From Acidobacteriota bacterium (lineage in GTDB: Bacteria; Acidobacteriota; HRBIN11): DNA of 7,117 bases. The notes beneath the pieces were generated by a model, which was not told where the DNA came from, made no database searches, and saw only the letters and a program-made list of their open reading frames with translations. This document shows, one piece after another, positions 1 through 5,579 of this stretch. Location of the stretch: assembly GCA_025061865.1 (NCBI GenBank), contig JANXAA010000109.1, forward strand, positions 1 to 7,117, given 5' to 3'. Positions within the stretch are counted from its first letter, which is position 1. Each line of letters opens with the position of its first letter. The translations under genes were made by a program, and so were the position numbers.

Positions 1-35
1 ACGCTGACCCAACTCCCGAAGGTCCCAGCGGCCTC

Positions 36-394
36 CTAAAACGGGTCAGATCGCTCGCTCGGCGGCCTGGACCCGGGCCACGAACGTTGAATCCACGGGT
101 CCGCCCGCTCCCGAATCCCCGTAGCGGCGGTCTCGTGGGGAATGCCGAGGACGACCGCATAGAAGAGGAGCCGGTCCGGGGTTCTAAAGCTCTCCCCCTG
201 TTGCGCATCAGGAACGCCCGGAGTTCGTCCTCGGGGACAGGGTTTCGGAGCCCCTTCCATGCATACCCGTCTCCGCAGGCCAGGAGCCGCTTCAGGACGA
301 AGTCCGGGTATTCCGCCCCGGCCCATCGCTCGAAGGTCACGTCCCAGAAGAATTTTCGGCGTCGGGGCGGTAACCTGAGCCGCTTCTTTGCCAC
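36..394 (-). pseudogene. FWDV-type small protein (DUF6922-like), frameshifted
   Basis: Starting at GTG 394, preceded by a strong GGGGAGGGG Shine-Dalgarno six bases upstream, the minus strand reads MAKKRLRLPPRRRKFFWDV followed by a helical region (FVLKRLLACGDGYAW, EDELRAFLMRNRGRALEPRT). At about position 173 the reading frame must step back one base. The other frame then gives RLLFYAVVLGIPHE and ends at TAG 36-38. Joined, the product is about 119 residues with the order basic N-terminus, FWDV, EYGD-like CGDG motif, PRT-x-FYAVVLGIP. From memory this matches a small family annotated DUF6922, often encoded just before AbiEii/AbiGii-type nucleotidyltransferase toxins. The simplest lesion is loss of one C in ACCCGG, now ACCGG. 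It could be a true pseudogene or an assembly indel. The family assignment is recalled, not searched; the frameshift is seen directly. Confidence 0.6.
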
Positions 395-400
395 GGCGAG

Positions 401-409
401 CCCCTCCCC
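401..409 (-). promoter_or_regulatory. Ribosome binding site deciding GTG 394
   Basis: On the minus strand the purine run GGGGAGGGG ends six bases before GTG 394. It is the best Shine-Dalgarno match in this region and fixes the start of the FWDV-type gene. That start lies in a different frame from the longest minus-strand open frame, which begins inside the gene at 326. Confidence 0.6.
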
Positions 410-430
410 ATCGGTACGGTAACCGATGGG
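407..430. promoter_or_regulatory. Inverted repeat at the start of the FWDV-type gene
   Basis: Perfect 9-bp arms CCCATCGGT (407-415) and ACCGATGGG (422-430) flank a 6-bp spacer. On the minus strand the structure lies 13 bases before GTG 394 and touches its Shine-Dalgarno. It could be an operator for a dimeric repressor, as toxin-antitoxin modules often have, or an mRNA hairpin that controls ribosome access. A perfect repeat of this size can arise by chance about once in several kilobases, so only the position makes it notable. Confidence 0.4.
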
Positions 431-613
431 ATGAGAGCCCGTCAGAGGGGGTGCGAACGTCCCGCCTGGGGGGTGAACTCTAGAGGGGAGCGGAGCGTTC
501 CAAACTATGCGACGTCTCCCGCTTCGGGGCCGAGCGTCCCGGCCCGCAGACGTCCGATACCCGGAGGCTTGCACCGGAAAAGCCGAGACTGGCACCCGGA
601 AGAGCGATGGGTC

Positions 614-907
614 ATGCAGCGACGACAGTGGACACCAGTCCTAAAATTACTCCTGATCAGCCTCCTCTGGTTGGGTCCGCCAGCAGGTGGCCATCCAAGG
701 TTACCGGCCCTGACTCTGATAGAATCCTCGGGCGGCCCCATCACAAAGGACAATACAAGTGTCGAGTATTCCGGGACCGTCTTTGCCCTGGCCGAGTCGT
801 ACGTCCAAAAGGACATCCTGTGGGTTGGCTCCGATAGAGACGGGATTTCCACCTGCCTTGCGGACATTCCCCGCGACGTTGATGTTTGGACTGAGGGATG
901 TGGGTAA
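614..907 (+). CDS. Small secreted protein of unknown function
   Basis: This 97-residue product is not recognised. ATG 614 is chosen because GGAAGAG lies nine bases upstream and because it places a Sec-type signal peptide at the N-terminus: a basic MQRRQ segment, a hydrophobic core around residues 9-21 (VLKLLLISLLWL), then GPPAGG as a possible cleavage region. The mature part is about 70 residues with two cysteines (C81, C96) that could form a disulfide. The stretch LTLIESSGG...VEYSGTV...ILWVGSDRDG has the rhythm of a bacterial Ig-like or PKD-like beta-sandwich domain (GTV strand, W-x-S-D-x-DG turn). It stops about where such a domain would need further strands, so it may be a truncated remnant. 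The frame is open upstream to 431, but that part has no coding character. It is divergent from the FWDV-type gene, with about 220 bp between their starts. Confidence 0.5.
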   Translation: MQRRQWTPVLKLLLISLLWLGPPAGGHPRLPALTLIESSGGPITKDNTSVEYSGTVFALAESYVQKDILWVGSDRDGISTCLADIPRDVDVWTEGCG

Positions 908-933
908 ATTTCTCGAGGAATCCTTAGGGAGCC

Positions 934-958
934 GCCCCTCTGTGAGCCACCTAGGGGC
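934..958 (+). terminator. Weak stem-loop after the secreted protein gene
   Basis: GCCCCT (934-939 region) can pair with AGGGGC (953-958) around a loop of about 13 bases, 27 bases after the stop codon. No T-run follows, so this is at best a weak or factor-dependent terminator. Confidence 0.2.
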
Positions 959-982
959 TTCGGGGCCATCCTAAGTTGCTAT

Positions 983-1012
983 CTGCCGACCTGCCTACTG
1001 CCGATCTACCTA
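983..1012 (+). repeat. Imperfect 15-bp tandem repeat (8+7 units)
   Basis: Two adjacent copies, CTGCCGACCTGCCTA and CTGCCGATCTACCTA, match at 13 of 15 positions. Each divides into an 8-mer CTGCCGAY and a 7-mer CTRCCTA. The preceding bases extend the similarity to CTATCTGCCGA (979-989), an 11-mer found again exactly at 5547-5557. The array sits directly before the hydrolase gene and ends in the AT-rich TAAAATAG. Confidence 0.6.
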
Positions 1013-1016
1013 AAAT
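1011..1016 (+). promoter_or_regulatory. Possible -10 element before the hydrolase gene
   Basis: TAAAAT matches five of six bases of a bacterial -10 box in otherwise GC-rich DNA. It ends ten bases before ATG 1027, which would make the transcript nearly leaderless. That fits the lack of a clear Shine-Dalgarno there. No good -35 is visible at 16-18 bp. Confidence 0.22.
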
Positions 1017-1026
1017 AGAGCTTCCC

Positions 1027-1821
1027 ATGCGGATCACGTTTTTGGGGACAGGCACGTCCATGGGCGTGCCGGCCATCGGATGCACCTGCGAAACGTGTCA
1101 GTCGGAAGACGCCCGAGACAAGCGTCTGCGGTCCAGTGTCTGGCTGACCTGGGACGGTTTCCACGTCGTCATCGACGCCGGACCTGACTTTCGGCTTCAG
1201 GCCCTGACGCACCGGATTCCACGGGTCGACGTTATCTTGTTGACCCACGCCCACGCCGATCACGTGTTCGGCCTAGACGACGTCCGGGGCTTTAACTTTG
1301 TCCAGAGGGAAGCGATCCCCGTCTTAGCGAGCGAGGAGACCCTGCGGCGGCTTTGTGCAATGTTCGGCTACATGTTCCAGGCGGACCCCTACGATGCGGC
1401 GTCTCGGCCCCGCCTTCGCGCTTTCTCCGTCGAGGGACCCTTTTACCTGCATGGCCTGGAAGTCGTCCCCATCCCGGCTGTCCACGGTGCGGTCTTGAGC
1501 CTGGGTTACCGCATCGGGCCTATCGCCTACTTGACTGACTTTAAGACGCTCCTATCGGTCGATAAGTCCTGTCTGTCCGGCCTGGAAGTCCTCATCTTGG
1601 GAGTCCTTCGGAAGCGGCCCCATCCGACGCATCTCTCCGTCGACGAAGCGTTGGACCTCCTCGAATGGATCCGACCCCGGATGACTTACTTCATCCATAT
1701 CAGCCATGAGATGAAACATGACGTGACCTCCCGGGAGCTCCCGTCGAATGTCCACCTGGCCTGGGACGGCTTGGTACTCGACGTCGACCATGAGCCGTGG
1801 CGATGCCAAGGCAAATCATAG
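1027..1821 (+). CDS. PhnP-like metallo-beta-lactamase-fold hydrolase
   Basis: This 264-residue protein is a probable zinc-dependent phosphodiesterase of the PhnP-like branch of the metallo-beta-lactamase superfamily. Its strand-turn opening is MRITFLGTGTSMGVPAIGC. Residues C19, C21 and C24 (GCTCETC) match the extra cysteine cluster that binds structural zinc in PhnP. The signature THAHADH lies at 73-79, followed by the FGLDD typical of PhnP. Further metal ligands are H153 (VHG), D171 (LTDFK) and the histidines of FIHISHE (224, 227). The C-terminal AWDGL (about 245-249) is also a family feature. ATG 1027 is chosen over an upstream TTG at 976 because homology begins exactly there and the preceding codons are repeat DNA. 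PhnP acts on cyclic phosphodiesters in phosphonate degradation, but no other phn gene is present, so the substrate is unknown. The 3' end overlaps ribF. Confidence 0.88.
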   Translation: MRITFLGTGTSMGVPAIGCTCETCQSEDARDKRLRSSVWLTWDGFHVVIDAGPDFRLQALTHRIPRVDVILLTHAHADHVFGLDDVRGFNFVQREAIPVLASEETLRRLCAMFGYMFQADPYDAASRPRLRAFSVEGPFYLHGLEVVPIPAVHGAVLSLGYRIGPIAYLTDFKTLLSVDKSCLSGLEVLILGVLRKRPHPTHLSVDEALDLLEWIRPRMTYFIHISHEMKHDVTSRELPSNVHLAWDGLVLDVDHEPWRCQGKS

Positions 1822-2849
1822 TCGGCTGGACCCGAGAAGGGGTAGACCTCGAGCGGGCCTCGGTCGAGGTCCTTACGGTCGGGAGCTTCGACGGCTTCCA
1901 TCGTGGACACCAGGCCCTGATCGGGTACACGGTCGAACGAGCCCGAGCCATCGGGGCCCGAAGCGTCCTGATGACCTTCGAGCCGCATCCGGCCAAGGTC
2001 GTCGGCCGGGGCGCCGTTCGACTCCTGCAGGCCCCGGAACAGCGAGCGGCATGGCTCGAGCATAGCCCGGTCGATGTCCTGTGGGTCGTGCCCTTCACGC
2101 TCGCCCTGGCGGGCCTGGGGCCGGAAGAGTTCTTAGAAGAGTACGTCTTCCGGGCCGGCACTGTGCGAGAGGTCGTCGTCGGGACCGACTTCCGATTTGG
2201 CGTTCACCGGAGCGGCGACGTGGTCTTGCTGGCCCGGATGGCCCGGCCTCGAGGGGTCCGGGTCTGGGCCCTCCCACCCGTATCGGTCGGCGACGAACCC
2301 TGCCGGAGCTCAGAGGTCCGTCGCCGCTTGCGTACGGGGGACGTCGAGGGGGCGAGCCGCTTACTGGGACGACCCTATGCCTTGTGGGGGGTTATCCAAG
2401 TCGGAGAGGGATTGGGCCGGCAGATCGGTTTTCCGACGGCCAACCTAAACTGGCGTAACGAGGTCCTCCCGGCACCGGGCGTCTACGTCACGGTCCTCCG
2501 GGTCGGGGACCGCCTGTGGCCCTCGGTAACGAACGTCGGATGGCGACCGACGGTCGGCGGGCGGCGACTTCAGGTCGAGGCCCACGTCTTGGGCGAACCG
2601 GGCAACTTGTACGGTCAGGCCACGGAGTTTTTCTTCCTGAAGCGCATCCGGGCCGAGCAGTCCTTTCCCTCCGTCGAAGCCCTCCGTCGGCAGATTGGGG
2701 CGGACGTCGAAACGGCTCGCTGCTTCTTTACGGACCGGCCCGTCGCCACACTCCCTGCGGATTGGTTCCGACCGACGTGGGATGGGACCTGGTATGAGGC
2801 CCATCGGGCCGACTTCAGACCCCAGACCATAGACCTACCTTCCGCCTGA
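1797..2849 (+). CDS. ribF: Bifunctional riboflavin kinase/FAD synthetase
   Basis: Makes FMN from riboflavin and ATP, then FAD from FMN and ATP, in the cytoplasm. N-terminal adenylyltransferase domain (about 24-165): GSFDGFHRGH at 29-38 (the HIGH-like nucleotide site), TFEPHP at 60-65, VGTDFRFG near 128-135. The linker SSEVRRRL...GDVEGASRLLGRPY (171-194) is typical. The C-terminal kinase domain (about 195-310) has GFPTANL at 211-217, PGVY at 227-230, NVGWRPTVGG at 246-255, the expected catalytic glutamate E261 (VEAH) and NLYG. All key motifs are present. The protein is 350 residues (348 from ATG 1803), longer than the usual 300-330, because of a tail of roughly 40 residues after 310 rich in W, P and R. 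The start is GTG 1797 or ATG 1803. Either way it overlaps the hydrolase gene by 19-25 bases in another frame, which implies translational coupling. Confidence 0.95.
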   Translation: MAMPRQIIVGWTREGVDLERASVEVLTVGSFDGFHRGHQALIGYTVERARAIGARSVLMTFEPHPAKVVGRGAVRLLQAPEQRAAWLEHSPVDVLWVVPFTLALAGLGPEEFLEEYVFRAGTVREVVVGTDFRFGVHRSGDVVLLARMARPRGVRVWALPPVSVGDEPCRSSEVRRRLRTGDVEGASRLLGRPYALWGVIQVGEGLGRQIGFPTANLNWRNEVLPAPGVYVTVLRVGDRLWPSVTNVGWRPTVGGRRLQVEAHVLGEPGNLYGQATEFFFLKRIRAEQSFPSVEALRRQIGADVETARCFFTDRPVATLPADWFRPTWDGTWYEAHRADFRPQTIDLPSA

Positions 2850-2852
2850 CGC

Positions 2853-2868
2853 CTATCCTGCTATCCAG
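2853..2868 (+). repeat. Two 8-bp units after ribF
   Basis: CTATCCTG and CTATCCAG lie head to tail directly after the ribF stop codon. They resemble the CTATCTGC/CTATCTCC units found at 5507-5557 with the same 8-bp step. Two units alone are weak evidence; the position between genes, like the other copies, is why they are listed. Confidence 0.35.
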
Positions 2869-2873
2869 ACGAC

Positions 2874-2887
2874 CCCGCTCTAGCGGG
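2874..2887 (+). terminator. Short stem-loop after ribF
   Basis: CCCGC and GCGGG pair around TCTA, with a possible sixth T-A pair, 25 bases after the ribF stop. No T-run follows. It may be a weak terminator or pause site separating ribF from the relA promoter. Confidence 0.22.
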
Positions 2888-2951
2888 TAGGGCTGGGACC
2901 TTGCATCCTGCACTTGTATCTCGCGTCTCCTGTCCTGTATTCCGCCTCCAG

Positions 2952-2980
2952 TTGTCCGAAAGATTACGCCCGCTTAATAT
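2952..2980 (+). promoter_or_regulatory. Candidate sigma-70 promoter for the RSH gene
   Basis: TTGTCC (2952-2957) and TAATAT (2975-2980) are separated by 17 bp. Each matches four of six consensus bases. The TTAATATT patch is one of the few AT-rich stretches in the window. Transcription would start near 2987, about 30 bases before ATG 3018. This also argues against translation starting at the upstream in-frame TTG 2901. Confidence 0.35.
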
Positions 2981-3017
2981 TGAAGAAGGCCGCGACGGGG
3001 CGGCCGGCGGATTTGCG

Positions 3018-5285
3018 ATGGAAGTCCATGACTTGGTCGTTCCGAAAAACGTCCGTGTGGATGATATCTTGGACGCCCTGCAGGCCTACCGCCCGCAAGG
3101 CAACTTAGATTTGGTACGGCGGGCCTATGCCCTCTCGGCGTACTGCCATAAAGGGCAACTCCGACAAGACGGTTCCCCCTACCTCAGCCATCCCCTGGCC
3201 GTCGCCTACATCCTGACCTGGTGGCGCTTGGACGAGGTCAGCATCGCCGCCGGCCTGTTGCACGATGTCTTGGAAGACGCCCCTCATTTGGTCGACGTCG
3301 AGCAGTTGAAGGCCGTCGTGGGGCCGGAAGTCACCCACATCGTGCAGGGTCTTAGCAAGCTGGCCCGGCACGCCTTCACGTCCGCCCAACAACGGCAGGC
3401 CGAGTACTTCATGCGCATGCTCCTGGCCGCCGCCGAGGACCCCCGGGTCCTGTACGTGAAGCTAGCCGACCGGCTTCACAACCTCATGACCCTCGACGCC
3501 GTCGAACCGGAGAAGCGCCTCCGGGTAGCTGTGGAAACGCAGACGATCTTTGCCCCGATGGCTCTGCGCCTGGGTGTCGGCCAGGCCTACGACCTGTTGA
3601 GCGACCTGGCCCTGCGGTACCTGGACCCCGAAAGCTACCAGTACATCGTGCAGGTCTTGGAACGGCGGCGGGCGTCGGCCCAGGTCCTGCTCGACGAGAT
3701 CCGCAGTCAACTCGCCCAAGAACTGGAAGGTCGCGGCATGACGACAGCCACGATCCACACCCGGGTCAAACGCCCGTCTAGCATCTATCGGAAGATGCGC
3801 CGCAAGGGTATCCCCGCCGAACAGGTCCACGACATCCTGGGCGTCCGGGTCATCGTCGAGACCGTCGAGCAGTGCTACGAGGTCCTGTGTGTCGTCCACC
3901 AGAAGTGGCCCTACATTCGGGATGAGTTCGACGACTACATCGCCCGGCCTAAGCCGAACGGCTATCAGTCCATTCACACGGCCATCCTGTTGCACCACTC
4001 AGACGGCCTCGTCCCTATCGAGGTCCAAATCCGGACTCATGAGATGCATGAGATCGCCGAGCGGGGTTTAGCGGCCCACGTTATCTACAAAGGGGCCGTC
4101 CCGACCTCGGACCCTCGCTACATGGCGTGGATTCGGGAACTCAAGGAGCTACAGGCCCGGGGGGCTACGCCCGAGGAACTGATCCGAAGCCTCCAGAACC
4201 TCCTGGACTTCGACAAAGTGTATGTGTACACCCCGAAGGGCGAAATCTTGGAGCTCCCCAAGGGAGCGACCCCCATCGATTTCGCGTTCCACGTCCATAC
4301 GGACCTGGGGATGCACTGTCACGCCGCCCGTGTCAATGGCCGCCAGGTCGCTTTTCACTACCGCCTCCGGACAGGTGACGTCGTCGAAATCATCACGAAC
4401 CCTCAGCAGGAGCCCAAAGAGAGCTGGCTCAGCTTCGTCGTCACCCACCGGGCCCGACAAAAACTGCGGGCCTATTTCCGTCGCAAGCAACAGGTCCAGC
4501 GCGAGGCCTTCCGACAGGCCGGCCGGGAGACCCTAGAACGCCTGCTGGAGCCTTACGCATGGAAGGTCGAAGACTTCTATACCCGCCTCCGCCGGACTCC
4601 CGAGTTTCCCCGCCTCCTCGGTGGGCTTCGGGCCGATAGCTTAGACGACTTCCTCGTCCTGCTTGGCCAACGGAAGGTTAGCGAAGAACGCCTGAGGCAC
4701 CTGATCGAACGCCTCCGCGAGGAACCGTCCCAGGAGAGCCTCCTGAAGAAGCTCCTCCAGCCTTTCCGGGGTCGGCGCCCGACGACTCATGCGGAGTTGA
4801 TCACGCGGGACTCGGAAGAACCCTTGACTCTCGAGTTCCGCCGAGCGGCCTGCTGTGCCCCCTTACCCGGTGAGCCGGTGTTCCTGTACTTTAGTGCCCA
4901 TCCAGGACGCCTGCCGGCCTTGCATCGAGCGGATTGTCCGCAACGGCGAGAATTCCGAGCCGACCGGGTGCAGACCGAAATCGATTGGCGGCCGGGCGAG
5001 AAAGAGACCTTCCCGGTGCCGATCCACCTGGAAGTCGAAGACCGGCCCGGCGTGCTGGCCAGCGTGCTGGACGTCTTTCAGAAATGGAATGTCAACTTAA
5101 GTCAAGTCGAGGCTCGGACCCACGGCGGACGGGGCGAGATCGTCCTGGTCGCCCAGGTCACTGACGCCGGCCTCCTGGCTCGTATCCTCCGACAGCTGCA
5201 GAATCTCAGTCGGGTCTTAGCCGTCCGGCGGGTCGGATTGGACCGAGTCCCGGAAGCGCCCGATGTCTCGCCTGCCCCCTCCTGA
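3018..5285 (+). CDS. rel: Long RelA/SpoT homologue, (p)ppGpp synthetase/hydrolase
   Basis: This 755-residue protein has every domain of a long RSH enzyme, which makes and degrades the stringent-response alarmone (p)ppGpp. HD hydrolase domain (about 30-200): R49, H58 (SHPLAVA), H82-D83 with E86-D87 (HDVLEDAP) and D151 (KLADRLHN), so hydrolase residues are intact. Synthetase (about 245-360): RVKRPSSIYRKM, D272 (HDILGVR), Y316 (NGYQSIHT), E335 (EVQIRT). TGS domain (about 399-462): VYVYTPKGEI, ATPIDFAFHVHT. A helical region follows, then the zinc-finger/conserved-cysteine domain with C612-C613, H636 and C640, and a C-terminal ACT domain (about 665-740, DRPGVLASVLDVF). At 303-306 the synthetase has EFDD, as in synthetase-only E. 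coli RelA, where bifunctional enzymes usually have RXKD. ATG 3018 is chosen over TTG 2901 because the intervening codons are pyrimidine-rich repeat-like DNA; GGCGG lies just upstream. Confidence 0.95.
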   Translation: MEVHDLVVPKNVRVDDILDALQAYRPQGNLDLVRRAYALSAYCHKGQLRQDGSPYLSHPLAVAYILTWWRLDEVSIAAGLLHDVLEDAPHLVDVEQLKAVVGPEVTHIVQGLSKLARHAFTSAQQRQAEYFMRMLLAAAEDPRVLYVKLADRLHNLMTLDAVEPEKRLRVAVETQTIFAPMALRLGVGQAYDLLSDLALRYLDPESYQYIVQVLERRRASAQVLLDEIRSQLAQELEGRGMTTATIHTRVKRPSSIYRKMRRKGIPAEQVHDILGVRVIVETVEQCYEVLCVVHQKWPYIRDEFDDYIARPKPNGYQSIHTAILLHHSDGLVPIEVQIRTHEMHEIAERGLAAHVIYKGAVPTSDPRYMAWIRELKELQARGATPEELIRSLQNLLDFDKVYVYTPKGEILELPKGATPIDFAFHVHTDLGMHCHAARVNGRQVAFHYRLRTGDVVEIITNPQQEPKESWLSFVVTHRARQKLRAYFRRKQQVQREAFRQAGRETLERLLEPYAWKVEDFYTRLRRTPEFPRLLGGLRADSLDDFLVLLGQRKVSEERLRHLIERLREEPSQESLLKKLLQPFRGRRPTTHAELITRDSEEPLTLEFRRAACCAPLPGEPVFLYFSAHPGRLPALHRADCPQRREFRADRVQTEIDWRPGEKETFPVPIHLEVEDRPGVLASVLDVFQKWNVNLSQVEARTHGGRGEIVLVAQVTDAGLLARILRQLQNLSRVLAVRRVGLDRVPEAPDVSPAPS

Positions 5286-5300
5286 GGACCTGAGGGGCAG
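5272..5300 (+). terminator. Stem-loop over the RSH stop codon
   Basis: CTGCCCC (5272-5278) pairs with GGGGCAG (5294-5300). Two more pairs follow past a bulged C, and the loop contains the TGA stop. No T-run follows, so termination is uncertain. The right arm overlaps the 8-bp repeat array on the opposite strand, and the hairpin may simply be a by-product of that sequence. Confidence 0.28.
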
Positions 5301-5324
5301 AGGGGTAGGTCGGCAGATTGGCAG
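5296..5324 (-). repeat. Inverted copy of the 8-bp repeat array
   Basis: Read on the minus strand, the units are CTGCCAAT, CTGCCGAC, CTACCCCT and CTGCC at an exact 8-bp step. CTGCCGAC is identical to the first unit of the array at 983, and CTACC also recurs there. This copy is in the opposite orientation, 10 bases after the RSH stop codon. Confidence 0.55.
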
Positions 5325-5389
5325 AGATCTTGAGGTGACCCGGAGAGGAGCAATCTCCCGGGAAGGTCCAGGAAAAGCGGGGGCGTTCC

Positions 5390-5417
5390 CCTGTACAGGC
5401 GCCGACACGCCCGGGCG
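5390..5417. promoter_or_regulatory. Two 10-bp palindromes before the receiver gene
   Basis: CCTGTACAGG (5390-5399) and CGCCCGGGCG (5408-5417) are perfect palindromes with centres 18 bp apart. They could be operator half-sites for the receiver gene. Individual 10-bp palindromes are expected by chance in a window of this size, so the call rests only on their pairing and intergenic position. Confidence 0.15.
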
Positions 5418-5506
5418 GTGTTCTGAGGCGGAGCTCCTGCTATGACCGCTTGCGTTCGAACATCCTCTCCATCTCCTGCCCCTGCATGTCAGAAGCTAAG
5501 ACTTCC

Positions 5507-5557
5507 CTATCTCCCTATTGCCTCACCTCTCCATTGGCCCACTCGCCTATCTGCCGA
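5507..5557 (+). repeat. Decayed 8-bp-period array before the receiver gene
   Basis: Cut at an 8-bp step, the stretch reads CTATCTCC, CTATTGCC, TCACCTCT, CCATTGGC, CCACTCGC, CTATCTGC, CGA. Exact CTAT starts fall at 5507, 5515 and 5547, that is 8 and 32 bases apart. Its end, CTATCTGCCGA, is identical to 979-989. Read as protein it gives a low-complexity Leu/Pro-rich stretch (LPYLPIASPL), much like the read-through of the 983 array. Confidence 0.5.
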
Positions 5558-5579
5558 ACCGCTCGAAGAGACCGGCGAT

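Noticed and set aside
87..422. Plus-strand open frame of 111 residues
   Set aside because: It lies antisense to the FWDV-type gene, is Arg/Ser/Pro-rich, and has no recognisable domain or ribosome binding site; it is a shadow frame.
505..969. Minus-strand open frame of 154 residues opposite the secreted protein gene
   Set aside because: It has no motif or plausible ribosome binding site. The plus-strand frame has a signal peptide and Shine-Dalgarno, so this is its shadow.
976..1026. TTG start at 976 extending the hydrolase by 17 residues
   Set aside because: The extension encodes only the repeat (ADLPTADLPKIELP), and family homology begins exactly at ATG 1027.
1700..2161. Long minus-strand frames antisense to ribF and relA (for example 1700-2161, 3462-3998)
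   Set aside because: These are typical of GC-rich DNA with third-position bias opposite real genes and contain no recognisable motifs.
2901..3017. TTG start at 2901 extending the RSH by 39 residues
   Set aside because: The extension covers pyrimidine-rich repeat-like DNA and the promoter candidate, and it has no homology to RSH N-termini as recalled.
979..5557. A CRISPR array as the explanation for the short repeats
   Set aside because: The units are 7-8 bp, adjacent without spacers, degenerate and spread over separate gene boundaries; there are no 23-40 bp repeats, spacers or cas genes.
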